Part shown: positions 34,732-42,858 of the stretch, one piece after another
How the letters are laid out: each line of letters begins with the position of its first letter
Position numbering within the stretch: the first letter of the stretch is position 1
NCBI GenBank assembly: GCA_041686195.1
Contig: JAWLEI010000004.1
Location: 13,778 to 77,777 of the forward strand
DNA length: 64,000 nt
Direction: 5' to 3'
DNA from: Desulfovermiculus sp041686195
GTDB lineage: Bacteria > Desulfobacterota > Desulfovibrionia > Desulfovibrionales > Desulfothermaceae
Made by a program: the position numbers and the translations under genes
The notes under the pieces: generated by a model
Databases searched by the model: none
Told to the model about the DNA's origin: nothing
The model's input: the letters and a program-made list of their open reading frames with translations, nothing else

Positions 34732-35145
34732 TTACTTCCTGGCCTGTTCAATTATATCCATAATGGCCTGGTAGGAGGCCTGCACGGATTGGGCGAAGTC
34801 AGCATCCCCGATGAGGTCCTGGATAAGGTCCTGGCCATAGACCAACATCCTGATTTGCAGGGCTCCATTCTTGCTGAAGGTAGTGATGAACTTGGGCATG
34901 AGTGCGGCCCGCTCCGGATTTTTGCTTAAGCTGCCTGCAGCCTTTTCCGGGTTGCAGATCTGAATCATGTGCAGATCAAAGTCCTCGGCCACTTCAATGC
35001 CATGTCGGCCAAAAGTGTGGCTCATTTCCATTTTGTCTTCGTTGTGAATGAGAAAACCCTTTTGGGCTCCAACCTGTCTGAGATCCCGGAGAAAGTCATC
35101 CAGAGATTTGCCGGTTTCTGCAGTATAAAGTGTTGTCGATTGCAT
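34732..35145 (-). CDS. DUF302-family protein
   Basis: A 137-residue soluble protein matching DUF302 in size and pattern: the N-terminal half has LDDFLRDLRQVGAQKGF and IEVAEDFDLHMIQICNPEKA, and the second half has FITTFSKNGALQIRMLVYG. The function of the family is unknown; members often sit near redox or sulfur genes. The ATG at 35145 is chosen because AAGGAGGATTCT precedes it directly. It is the last gene of the thioredoxin-transporter operon, 38 bp after the transporter-USP gene. Confidence 0.78.
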   Translation of the reverse strand: MQSTTLYTAETGKSLDDFLRDLRQVGAQKGFLIHNEDKMEMSHTFGRHGIEVAEDFDLHMIQICNPEKAAGSLSKNPERAALMPKFITTFSKNGALQIRMLVYGQDLIQDLIGDADFAQSVQASYQAIMDIIEQARK

Positions 35146-35183
35146 AGAATCCTCCTTGGATGGAAAAATCATTTTTTCTGGTA

Positions 35184-36740
35184 TCATGAGCTGCCTGCTT
35201 TTGCTTTGGGCGGGAGCTTGACCGAGAGCACAGGGACAGAGCTCTTGCGGATCACGCCCTGAGCTACGCTGCCCAGAAAGGCATTCTCAATGGCGCTGTG
35301 TCCGTAAGTACCCAGGATAATCAGATCAAAGCCCTCTTCCTCAGCCACCTGCACGATTTTGTCCTCAGGGCTTCCAGCCTCAACCCGGATATTTTCCGGA
35401 TGCATCGGACAATAGGGGACCAACCTGGTGATCTGGCGGGAGGTCGATTCGACCCGCCTGCGGACTTCTTCCCGGGCATGCTCAATGCCGTATTCGTTAA
35501 ATTCGTTCCATGTCCTCTTATCCACGCGATCGGAGATGTCGATCCCAGCGGTCTCTGAAAGCTCTTCCAGAATATCGGGCAATACATGCATGACCGTGAC
35601 CTCTGCGTTGTACTTCACTCCAAGGCTGCAGGCGTATGTTCCGGCATACCTGGCACTCGGGGATAAGTCTGTGACATAGAGAATCTTTTTAAGCTCCGGC
35701 ACAGAAAATGTTTCCAGAGCTTCTTCCGGTTGTGGTTTGGACGGGACCTCTTCCTTTATCCTCTCTGGTTCGGGAGCTGGAGGAGGCCCGAAGATGACGT
35801 CGGAAAATTTGACATACCAGGCAGCGGACTGAACCTGGACAATGTAGGCCACAGCTATGACCAGGGCCGCGCTGGAGCCCTCAGGGCCAAAGGCATTGAT
35901 GGCGATGGCCAGGGCAATGGACAGATTGCGCATCACCGAGCCGTAAACCAGGGCGATGGCATCTCCTCTGGGCAGGAGTTTTCTGCCGATATAGCTGCTT
36001 AAGACGTAGTTGAAAGTGTAAATGATGAGCAGGGGAATCAGGATATACAGGAGCATCTGGGGCGAGCCGGCAATGGGCTTGGCCTTCAGGGCCATAGCAA
36101 TGAACACAATGCCCACGACTCCAAGGGTGGATAGGGCCGGAAACTTCGGAGCCCAGTCCTGCTGAAAGCCTTTTTGCCCGTAGCGCCTGATCAGGCCTTG
36201 CTGGGTAATGTAGCCGGCCAGCATGGGGATGAATACAATGATCACGATCTGCTTCATGACCGCCAGGACATTGACCTCCAGGCTGGCTCCCATCAAAGCC
36301 TGGACATAAAAAGGAGTGGCCAGTGAGCCCAGGGTCAGGCCAATCACAGTCATCTTCACGGCTGAGGCTATGTTTCCCTTGGCAAAGCCGGTCCAGGAGA
36401 TGGTCATCCCGCTGGTGGGCACGAGTCCGGCCAGAAGCATGCCCAGGGCCATGTAGGGGTCGTCCTTGAAGAAAAGCATCCCCAGGCCGAAGGCAACAAA
36501 GGGAATGATGCCGAAGTTGATGGCCTGGGTCAGGATCTGGGCCTTGACATCCCCGCCTTCAAAGACCTTCTTGATTTTCAGGTTGACCATCATGGGATAA
36601 ACCATGAGGAAGGTGAAGGGAATGATCAGACCTTTCAGGGCTGACGCATCCACGACAACACCACAGATAAATCCCAGGACCATCATCACCGGAATGGCGA
36701 TGGTCAAATGCTTGCTGATGGTGGATAAGAGTTTCCACAT
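35184..36740 (-). CDS. BASS/ACR3-superfamily transporter fused to a universal stress domain
   Basis: A 518-residue two-part protein. Residues 1-330 form about ten membrane helices of the bile acid:sodium symporter/ACR3 arsenite exporter superfamily, including the conserved LAGLVPTSGMTISWTG near 100-115. The arsenite-binding cysteine typical of ACR3 in this helix is absent, so arsenite export is unlikely. A Pro/Glu-rich linker (330-350) leads to a C-terminal universal stress protein domain (about 352-510), with VTDLSPSA near 360 and the ATP-type motif GTYGHSAIENAFLGSVA near 487-503. The domain may gate transport by nucleotide level. It lies in an operon between thioredoxin and DUF302. Confidence 0.85.
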   Translation of the reverse strand: MWKLLSTISKHLTIAIPVMMVLGFICGVVVDASALKGLIIPFTFLMVYPMMVNLKIKKVFEGGDVKAQILTQAINFGIIPFVAFGLGMLFFKDDPYMALGMLLAGLVPTSGMTISWTGFAKGNIASAVKMTVIGLTLGSLATPFYVQALMGASLEVNVLAVMKQIVIIVFIPMLAGYITQQGLIRRYGQKGFQQDWAPKFPALSTLGVVGIVFIAMALKAKPIAGSPQMLLYILIPLLIIYTFNYVLSSYIGRKLLPRGDAIALVYGSVMRNLSIALAIAINAFGPEGSSAALVIAVAYIVQVQSAAWYVKFSDVIFGPPPAPEPERIKEEVPSKPQPEEALETFSVPELKKILYVTDLSPSARYAGTYACSLGVKYNAEVTVMHVLPDILEELSETAGIDISDRVDKRTWNEFNEYGIEHAREEVRRRVESTSRQITRLVPYCPMHPENIRVEAGSPEDKIVQVAEEEGFDLIILGTYGHSAIENAFLGSVAQGVIRKSSVPVLSVKLPPKAKAGSS

Positions 36741-36820
36741 GGCTGATCCTTTGGATGATGTGTGATTTTGTGCAATTCAGACCATGGTTGTTGGCTTTTG
36801 GAGCTTGAGCTCTCCTGCTT

Positions 36821-37135
36821 TCAGGACAAAGCGGCATCCAAGGCCTTTTGCAGGACATCTTTACTCTGCATGCCGATGAGCCGCTGCTTTTCCTGCCCGT
36901 CCTTGAACACGATCAGCGTGGGCACGCTTTGAATACCCATTTGGACCGCTAAGTCCCGGTTCTGGTCAATGTCTATCTTCTTGATCACAGCCTGGTCGGC
37001 ATACTGGTCGTTGAGCTGGGTGATGACCGGCTCCAGTGCCTTGCATGGTCCGCACCAGGAAGCGCTGAAGTCCAGTAAGGTAACGCCTGAATTGATCAGT
37101 TCATCGAGTTGCTGGGTGCTGATCTGAGATGCCAT
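36821..37135 (-). CDS. trxA: Thioredoxin
   Basis: A 104-residue thioredoxin with the active site WCGPC near residues 28-32 and the cis-Pro segment SVPTLIVF near 70. The ATG at 37135 is used because AAAGGAGAATACTT precedes it; a longer frame start at 37210 overlaps the promoter. It reduces protein disulfides in the cytoplasm. It is the first gene of the operon with the BASS-USP fusion and DUF302, with a -24/-12 promoter about 60 bp upstream. Confidence 0.94.
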   Translation of the reverse strand: MASQISTQQLDELINSGVTLLDFSASWCGPCKALEPVITQLNDQYADQAVIKKIDIDQNRDLAVQMGIQSVPTLIVFKDGQEKQRLIGMQSKDVLQKALDAALS

Positions 37136-37193
37136 AAGTATTCTCCTTTGGGTTGGTTTGTTCACTCTTTGGGATATGCCTGGTCTTGTTTCT

Positions 37194-37210
37194 AGCAAAG
37201 AGAATGCCAA
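37194..37210 (-). promoter_or_regulatory. Sigma54 (-24/-12) promoter of the trxA operon
   Basis: Reading the minus strand, TTGGCATTCTCTTTGCT matches the consensus TTGGCACR-N4-TTGCW closely, with GG and GC 10 bp apart. It lies about 60 bp before the trxA ATG. A sigma54-dependent activator gene is divergent at 37578, which strongly supports the assignment. Confidence 0.78.
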
Positions 37211-37510
37211 AAGGGAGCAGGAGCGTTCAGGTTTCGGTGTTCAGTGTTCAGCGCCGCCGCTGGCCGCAGCCGCCCAGTTTGATCGGGGGTGAAACTGGCG
37301 GGTAACCCCCTCCGTCATTCCGGCGAAAGAACGTCATCCCGGACCAGATCCGGGACCTAAATCCAGACTGAAATGTAAGAGCTGGACCCCGGCCTACGCC
37401 GGGGTGACGGAAAAAGCAAAATCTCGTTTTATACGAGCCTCGCCCCCGGCAAGTCTGAAATATTTTTGAGCCAAAGCGCCCAAAAAAAGTGAGGTTGCCG
37501 GATTGATCAA

Positions 37511-37550
37511 GTAACGTTATACATGCTTTGTGTAACGTTGCCGTAACGTT
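37511..37550. promoter_or_regulatory. Three helically phased GTAACGTT boxes (candidate activator site)
   Basis: GTAACGTT occurs at 37511-37518, 37532-37539 and 37543-37550. The spacings of 21 and 11 bp are close to two and one helical turns, and two copies extend to the palindrome TAACGTTA. They lie 28-67 bp before the activator ATG and about 300 bp from the trxA sigma54 promoter, a usual distance for enhancer-like sites or autoregulation. Confidence 0.6.
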
Positions 37551-37577
37551 ATAGAGGCATTCACATCAGGAGGGGAA

Positions 37578-38990
37578 ATGACGGAAAAGAACCATGCTGT
37601 ATGGAATGTCCGGTTTCTAAATCAGATTATGGACTCTATGGCCGAAGGGGTTTTCACCCTGGATACCCAGGGCCGGATTACCTCCTGGAACAGGTCTATG
37701 GAGCAAATCACCGGTTACGATTCATCCGAGGCCCTGGGACGTTCCTGTGAGATCTTAGGCTTTAGCCGGTGTCTGGGCCGAGTCTGCCCGGCTGATGTCC
37801 GTGAGTGCGGGATCCTGGAGCATGAGAGCCCGGAAGCCAAGGAATGCGTCCTTAGGCATCGGGAAGGCAGGGATATCCCGGTCATCAAGCAGGCCAGGGT
37901 GGTCAAGGACGAGGAGGGACAGGTTATCGGCATAGTGGAGACTGTGACCGACATGACAGAGCTGCACAAGGCCAGGCACAAGGCGGAAGAAGCCAGGCAC
38001 CTCCTTTCAGAGCACTACCGCTTTGCCAATATCCTGGGCAAGAGTCAGGCCATGCAGGAGGTCTTTTCCCGGGTCCGGGCTGCGGCGGACAGCAGGTCCA
38101 CAGTTCTCATCCACGGAGAGAGCGGGACCGGAAAGGAGCTCATTGCCAGGGCCATCCACTACAACAGCGAGCAGGCCGAGCAGCCCTTTGTGACCGTTAA
38201 CTGCTCAGCTTTGACCGAGACCCTGCTGGAAAGCGAGCTCTTCGGGCACGTCAAGGGCGCGTTCACCGGAGCCGTCAAAGACCGGCGCGGGCGCTTTGAA
38301 GAGGCCCATGGAGGTTCGATTTTCCTGGACGAAATTGGAGAGCTCAGTCCGTCCATTCAGGTGAAGCTGCTCCGTGTTCTTCAGGAACGGGAAGTGGAAC
38401 GGGTCGGAGAATCCAGATCCCGGAAAATCGATATCCGGGTTATTGGAGCCACGCATCGCGATCTGGAGTCACTCCTGGCCCAGGGGGCTTTTCGTCAGGA
38501 CCTTTATTACCGGTTGAAGGTCTTTCCCATCCATTTGCCCCCGTTGCGAGAAAGGCGGGAGGACCTGCCCCTGCTGGTCAGCCACTTTATTGCCCAGCAG
38601 AGCAGGGAAACCGGAAAAAGGATTACAGGCATTGAACCTCAGGCCATGCGGCTGATCCTGGATTATGAGTGGCCGGGAAATGTCCGGGAGCTGGAAAATG
38701 CTGTTGAACATGCCTTTGTCCTGGCTTCTCAGGATATGATCAGGGTCAACGACCTGCCCGGAGAGATTGCCTCTATCCGGAAAAACAGGCACCAGGTCAA
38801 GGAGGGTCTTGAACAAAAAGCTCCTGTCCGCAGAGGAGCTGGTTCACAGGTGGATAGAGAACAGCTCTTGGAATTGTTGCACATGTGCCAGTGGAACAAG
38901 GCTGAAGTGGCCAGACAGCTGAACATCAGTCGAACGGCAGTCTGGAAGTATATGAAGAAATGGAATATTCCCTTAAAGCCTGACAGTTGA
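37578..38990 (+). CDS. Sigma54-dependent activator with PAS sensor domain
   Basis: A 470-residue NtrC-like regulator. The N-terminal PAS domain (about 10-130) holds five cysteines in a short stretch (CEILGFSRCLGRVC, then ECGILE and ECVLRH), possibly a redox or metal site. The central AAA+ domain (about 150-380) has Walker A GESGTGKE, the sigma54 contact loop GAFTGA and LDEIGELSPS. The C-terminal Fis-type helix-turn-helix has VARQLNISRTAVWKYMKK near 445-462. There is no receiver domain, so it senses its ligand directly. Its divergent placement and the -24/-12 site upstream of trxA make that operon the likely target. Confidence 0.93.
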   Translation: MTEKNHAVWNVRFLNQIMDSMAEGVFTLDTQGRITSWNRSMEQITGYDSSEALGRSCEILGFSRCLGRVCPADVRECGILEHESPEAKECVLRHREGRDIPVIKQARVVKDEEGQVIGIVETVTDMTELHKARHKAEEARHLLSEHYRFANILGKSQAMQEVFSRVRAAADSRSTVLIHGESGTGKELIARAIHYNSEQAEQPFVTVNCSALTETLLESELFGHVKGAFTGAVKDRRGRFEEAHGGSIFLDEIGELSPSIQVKLLRVLQEREVERVGESRSRKIDIRVIGATHRDLESLLAQGAFRQDLYYRLKVFPIHLPPLRERREDLPLLVSHFIAQQSRETGKRITGIEPQAMRLILDYEWPGNVRELENAVEHAFVLASQDMIRVNDLPGEIASIRKNRHQVKEGLEQKAPVRRGAGSQVDREQLLELLHMCQWNKAEVARQLNISRTAVWKYMKKWNIPLKPDS

Positions 38991-39038
38991 TGTCTCTAGC
39001 TGGGTGTGGGCCTCAAAAATGTTGTCTCAATTTTTGGC

Positions 39039-39079
39039 AATTCGAACCATCCCTATGGTAAGTTTATGAAGTTCGAATT
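39039..39079. terminator. Inverted repeat between convergent genes
   Basis: AATTCGAAC (39039-39047) and GTTCGAATT (39071-39079) can pair across a 23-nt loop in the 111-bp gap between the activator and the convergent antiporter gene. It may be a weak bidirectional terminator; no clear T-run is present. Confidence 0.4.
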
Positions 39080-39101
39080 TTGCGGTGCTGAAGAGGTGTC
39101 A

Positions 39102-40679
39102 TTACTCCCGCAGTTTGCAGCCTTCCAAAGCCTTTCGGGCCAGTCCTGCTCCTGCCTGTTCGTACATATTATAAGCGGTGCAGATGCCAAGCTCAGAGAG
39201 TTCTTCCACTTCTTCCGGGTACTTGGCGATAGCTGCGACCATACATTCAAAACCGTGGTTTTGCAGTTGATGGATGGCGTAGACATTGCCCTGGTGATTG
39301 GGCATGGCCAGGATCACGAGTTCCAGGTCAATGTCCTTTTTCAGCTTGAGCCAGAATTCGGTGTCCAAGGCATCCCCTAAGATCACGTTTCGTCCCTGGG
39401 AACGGTTGAAGTCCACGCGGTCCGGAGCATGCTCCACTCCGCAGAGTGCACTCCCGTAGGTCTGCTGCAACTCATCATAGGCTCCGGTCCCGATGCGGCC
39501 CATGCCGAATATCACCGCCCGGACCTGGCCCAGCTCAATGGGCGCATCCTGAGGATGGATACGTTCCGGTTCCAGAGGCCGCAGCCAGGCCCCGATTCTT
39601 TGATACAAGCCTTCTGCAAAATAGCTTAAAGGAGAGGACAGGGCAAAGCTGATGCTTACGGTCATGGCCATGATCAAAAGCCAGTCCGGAGCCACCAGGC
39701 CCTGGCCAACGGCAATGGCGGCCACTATGAGTCCAAATTCGGAAAAGTTGGTCAGGGTGAGAGAGGAAAACAGGCTCGTCCTGGCCCTGAGCCCAAAGCG
39801 GCTGACAATTCCGTAATAGATGGCGGTCTTTATCGGCAGGAGCAGGCAGAGCAAAACCGAGGCCAGAAGCATCTCCAAAGTGGGCAGACCGGTCATGCCG
39901 ATGGACAGAAAGAATCCCACCAGCATAAGCTCTTTGAAGCCAAAAAGGGCCTTGGACAGCTCAGAAGCCCTGGAATGGCCGGCAATCAGCACTCCGACAA
40001 CCAGGGCCCCAAGATCCGGCTTGAGCCCGACCAGGGAAAAAAACTCAGCACCGACCCCCAGGGCAAAAAAGAGCCCGCAGAGGATGAACAGCTCACCCCG
40101 GCCGGACATGTCCAGGAGGCGGTAGAGGACCGGTCGGAGAAAAGGCAGGGCCAAAACGCTCAAAGCCCATATGCTGGGCACTTTTCCGGCTGAGACGCTT
40201 AAGAAGAGCACAGCAAACAGGTCCTGCATAATCAGGATGCCTATGGCCACCTTGCCGTACAAGGCGGACATGTCCCCTTTGTCTTCCAGGACTTTTACTG
40301 CGTAGACCGTACTGGAAAAGGCCAGGGCGAAGCCCAGGATTGCCAAGGCTGACCAGGAGAGGTCCAAAAACGGAGAGGGCAGGATATATTGTCCTGCAAG
40401 CAGGACAGCGCTGATGACCAGAGTGGAAATGAGCATCTGGGCTGTGGCGCTGGCCCAGATTTCGGGCTTGAGCAGTCCCTTGACGTCCAGCTTGAGGCCG
40501 ATGGAGAAAAGGAGCATGGTGATGCCCAGATCTGAGACCAGGTCCAGGCCGGCAGGCGGGGTAAATCCGGCCATGTTGTAGGCAAATCCGGCCAGGAGGA
40601 AACCGACCATGGGCGGCAGCCCAATACGGGTCAGAGCGAAGCCGAACGCAAAGGCAAAGCTGATCAGAATAACAAGCAT
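39102..40679 (-). CDS. CPA2-family cation:proton antiporter with NAD-binding domain (Kef-like)
   Basis: A 525-residue protein with about twelve membrane helices of the CPA2 sodium/potassium:proton exchanger family. A cytosolic Rossmann (TrkA-N/RCK) domain starts near residue 390 with VRAVIFGMGRIGTGAYDEL. No C-terminal TrkA-C domain is seen. The family includes KefB/KefC and YbaL, which export K+ or Na+ in exchange for protons under nucleotide or thiol control. The ATG at 40679, with AAGGAG 5 bp before it, is preferred over a GTG at 40685. It converges with the activator gene and appears to be a single-gene unit. Confidence 0.88.
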   Translation of the reverse strand: MLVILISFAFAFGFALTRIGLPPMVGFLLAGFAYNMAGFTPPAGLDLVSDLGITMLLFSIGLKLDVKGLLKPEIWASATAQMLISTLVISAVLLAGQYILPSPFLDLSWSALAILGFALAFSSTVYAVKVLEDKGDMSALYGKVAIGILIMQDLFAVLFLSVSAGKVPSIWALSVLALPFLRPVLYRLLDMSGRGELFILCGLFFALGVGAEFFSLVGLKPDLGALVVGVLIAGHSRASELSKALFGFKELMLVGFFLSIGMTGLPTLEMLLASVLLCLLLPIKTAIYYGIVSRFGLRARTSLFSSLTLTNFSEFGLIVAAIAVGQGLVAPDWLLIMAMTVSISFALSSPLSYFAEGLYQRIGAWLRPLEPERIHPQDAPIELGQVRAVIFGMGRIGTGAYDELQQTYGSALCGVEHAPDRVDFNRSQGRNVILGDALDTEFWLKLKKDIDLELVILAMPNHQGNVYAIHQLQNHGFECMVAAIAKYPEEVEELSELGICTAYNMYEQAGAGLARKALEGCKLRE

Positions 40680-41084
40680 ATACACTCCTTTAATTCGCTG
40701 GAGCGCATAGTAGGCATAGCAGAGCTTAAAGGCAAGATCTCATGACCAGTGATATCAGATCCTGATCGGGTGAGGGGCGAATAATCATCCGCCCTCTCGT
40801 ACCTGGGCGGACACCCAGTTAAATACCCTCAAGGGACCCGATTTAACCACCCATTAAAAGGCCCGCCCCTACGGCTGTTAAGCCAATCGTGGTTAAAATC
40901 GTAGGGGCGAAGCTTGTCTTCGCCCGCAAGGCCGAGTAAAGCGAGGCATGAATATTCTTTCTGGATTCCAGTTTCATACGAGCGCCGCTATAGGCTGGAC
41001 ATTCTGAAGAGGCCTGGCCCTCGGAGAGGACCGGCCTACGGAAAGACCATGGGCCGGGCTGTGCCGGGCGCCCTCCTCGACTGT
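40680..41084. repeat. Intergenic repeat mosaic upstream of the antiporter gene
   Basis: About 400 bp with no gene. It has a GGGCGAATAATCATCCGCCC near-palindrome at about 40775-40794; TTTAACCAC near 40842 paired with GTGGTTAAA near 40890; CGCCCCTACG near 40864 paired with CGTAGGGGCG near 40901; the GGGGCGAAGCTTGTCTTCGCCC copy at about 40904-40925; a TTTCATACGAGCG box near 40972; and a GAGGCCTGGCCCTCGGAGAG box near 41011. The nested arms give it the look of a small folded mobile element. Confidence 0.6.
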
Positions 41085-41711
41085 TTATCCCAGGACCTTG
41101 TACACGCACATCTTGGCCCGGACTTTGTCCTGGTAATACTCTTCGTCCCGCATCTCCAGGAGTTCCCAGGCTCCTTCGGATTCCAGGCGGACCATCTCTT
41201 TCCGGTACCCGTAATCCTCATAAGAGCCTTCTCGAATGGTAAAACAAATGAAGCCTCCAGGTCTGGTGATCCGGATGAGCTCAGAAAAGGCTTCTGATGT
41301 GACATGGGCATAGGTAAATGTGCCTGCACTCACCACAGCGTCATAGGCATTGTCTGGTATGGATAAGGGTTTGCTGAGATCGGCATTGATCCGTCTGGTG
41401 TACACACCTTTTTGACCAGCCAAGTCCAGCATGTCCTGGGAATAGTCCAGGCCTTCCAGGTTAATATAGCCCAAAGAGTACAGGACCTGGCCAACCAGAC
41501 CGGTTCCGCAGCCGGCATCCAGGATATTCAGGGAATTGTCTCCGTCAAGGTAGCCATCCAGGAGTTCGGCACAGATCCTGTAGCCCACATAGCCGAAGTC
41601 CCGGACCGTGTTTTGATCGTAATCAGGGGCCCACTCCTGGTAGGCATGCATAAGCTCCTCATGATCGCTGGCATTGTAGACTTTATCCAATACAGCCTTG
41701 TCAATAGTCAT
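41085..41711 (-). CDS. Class I SAM-dependent methyltransferase
   Basis: A 208-residue methyltransferase. SAM-binding motif I is ILDAGCGTGLVGQ near 68-80; the acidic loop LEGLDYSQDML follows near 92-102, and the post-II region FICFTIREGSYEDYG is near 160. The ATG at 41711, with AAGGAGGATATCCC before it, is chosen; the upstream extension reads through noncoding A/T-rich DNA. The early segment NASDHEELMHAYQEWAPDYDQ resembles small-molecule methyltransferases of the Williams-Beuren type. Substrate is unknown. It seems to be a single gene between repeat-filled gaps. Confidence 0.85.
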   Translation of the reverse strand: MTIDKAVLDKVYNASDHEELMHAYQEWAPDYDQNTVRDFGYVGYRICAELLDGYLDGDNSLNILDAGCGTGLVGQVLYSLGYINLEGLDYSQDMLDLAGQKGVYTRRINADLSKPLSIPDNAYDAVVSAGTFTYAHVTSEAFSELIRITRPGGFICFTIREGSYEDYGYRKEMVRLESEGAWELLEMRDEEYYQDKVRAKMCVYKVLG

Positions 41712-41937
41712 GGGATATCCTCCTTGTTTCACAAAGGATTGGAAAAAATACGAGAAAAAACTTGGGCTGAACAGTATATTCTCAGGCAAGAATTCAGAAG
41801 AGCATATTTGGCACAGTAAACAAGAAAACGTTTGCAGGTCAGTTAGGCTGGATTTAGAAGTGAATTCTTGATAGTTACGAGCAGACTCTTCCTTCTCGGC
41901 ACAAACCAGAATAACATATAACAAAAATTGTTCTGAA

Positions 41938-41982
41938 GATCAAATCCAAGGGGCGATTGGCAATCGCCCCTTGGATTTGATC
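41938..41982 (-). terminator. Perfect 21-bp hairpin after the DUF4197 gene
   Basis: Arms 41938-41958 and 41962-41982 are perfect complements with a GGC loop, 3 bp after the stop of the minus-strand DUF4197 gene. The core GGGGCGATTGGCAATCGCCCC resembles the dispersed GGGCGA palindromes. A TTTTTG tract follows on the minus strand within 20 bp. Confidence 0.75.
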
Positions 41983-41985
41983 ATA

Positions 41986-42732
41986 TTAACGGCCAAAAAC
42001 AGTTTGCAATAGCTCAGTGGTGCGCTTTGCGGGATCCTTTCGAATGGCTGCTTCTTCTTGAGCCAGGAGGGTAAAAATTCCTTCCAGGGTCTTGTCCAGA
42101 GTGTAGGTCGTTATGTCCGCATTGACTTCTGGAACAAGGGGGATGGAGTTGTACCTCTCCATGGCCTGCTCGTAAGTTTTGACGGCCCCCACTTGAGACA
42201 GGGTGTCCTGCACAGTGGGCTTCATCTCCGAGGCCAGGGGGACACTCATTTTGTCTTCAAAGTATCTGGTGGCGGCGTCGTCCGGACCATTGTAGATAGT
42301 GCGTACATCTTCCATGGTCATCTCAGAAATGGCCTGGAAGAACATGTCCTTAGCCTTGGGAGTTGCCCTTTCTGCTGCTTGATTGAGTTTGAGTTCCAGG
42401 TTATCAAGCATGGAAGAGGCCCCGACCTTGCTCAAGGTGGACTGGACCCTGTCCAGGGAGGATGGAAGGGGGATATGGAGTTCAGAATTATTGAAAAATC
42501 CCCCTGGCTGGCCAAGCTCATCCACCACATTGGCTGTTCCTACCTTGAGGGCTTCTTTTAGACCCTGACCTACAGTCTCATCATTTAATTGCTCATCTTG
42601 TGATTTGGAAGTGACCTGTTCCAAAGCCTGTTTTCCTTTTTCCAGCCAGGATTGGGCCTTGAGTTCTGTACTCAAGGGAAAACACAAAAGTGCTGTGACG
42701 CATACAATACAGGCGAAGCATTGAATGTTCAT
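41986..42732 (-). CDS. DUF4197-family exported protein
   Basis: A 248-residue protein with a signal peptide (hydrophobic about 5-22, cleavage likely after LKA near 26). The mature part matches DUF4197: GLKEALKVGTANVVDELG near 58-75, the FFNNSELHIPLP segment near 79-90, and KPTVQDTLSQVGAV near 168. The family is periplasmic or outer-membrane associated and has no known function. The gene stands alone, ends at a perfect hairpin, and is divergent from the metallophosphoesterase with 126 bp between. Confidence 0.87.
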   Translation of the reverse strand: MNIQCFACIVCVTALLCFPLSTELKAQSWLEKGKQALEQVTSKSQDEQLNDETVGQGLKEALKVGTANVVDELGQPGGFFNNSELHIPLPSSLDRVQSTLSKVGASSMLDNLELKLNQAAERATPKAKDMFFQAISEMTMEDVRTIYNGPDDAATRYFEDKMSVPLASEMKPTVQDTLSQVGAVKTYEQAMERYNSIPLVPEVNADITTYTLDKTLEGIFTLLAQEEAAIRKDPAKRTTELLQTVFGR

Positions 42733-42858
42733 ATCTGTCTCCTATAGTCAAAGAGCATAAAACAGAATACAAAGTATGCGCAAGAGAAAACATAAGTTGG
42801 GCCTATATTTTGCACTGAGGCTTTATCCAGCAAAAATGCGGATACAGCAGGAGCTCTT

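Larger units (their letters stand above)
37136..37577. other. Regulatory and repeat-filled divergent region between trxA and activator
   Basis: 442 bp with no gene. In order: ribosome site and sigma54 promoter of trxA (to 37210); CCAGTTT/AAACTGG module (37274-37298); the CGTCATTCCGG module (about 37312-37410); AAAATCTCGTTTTATACGAG box (about 37421-37440); the two-hairpin GCC module (about 37440-37510); and three GTAACGTT boxes (37511-37550). Confidence 0.6.

Noticed and set aside
35184..36740. Annotation of the transporter as an arsenite exporter
   Set aside because: The conserved cysteine of ACR3 is missing in the key helix and no arsR or arsC lies nearby.
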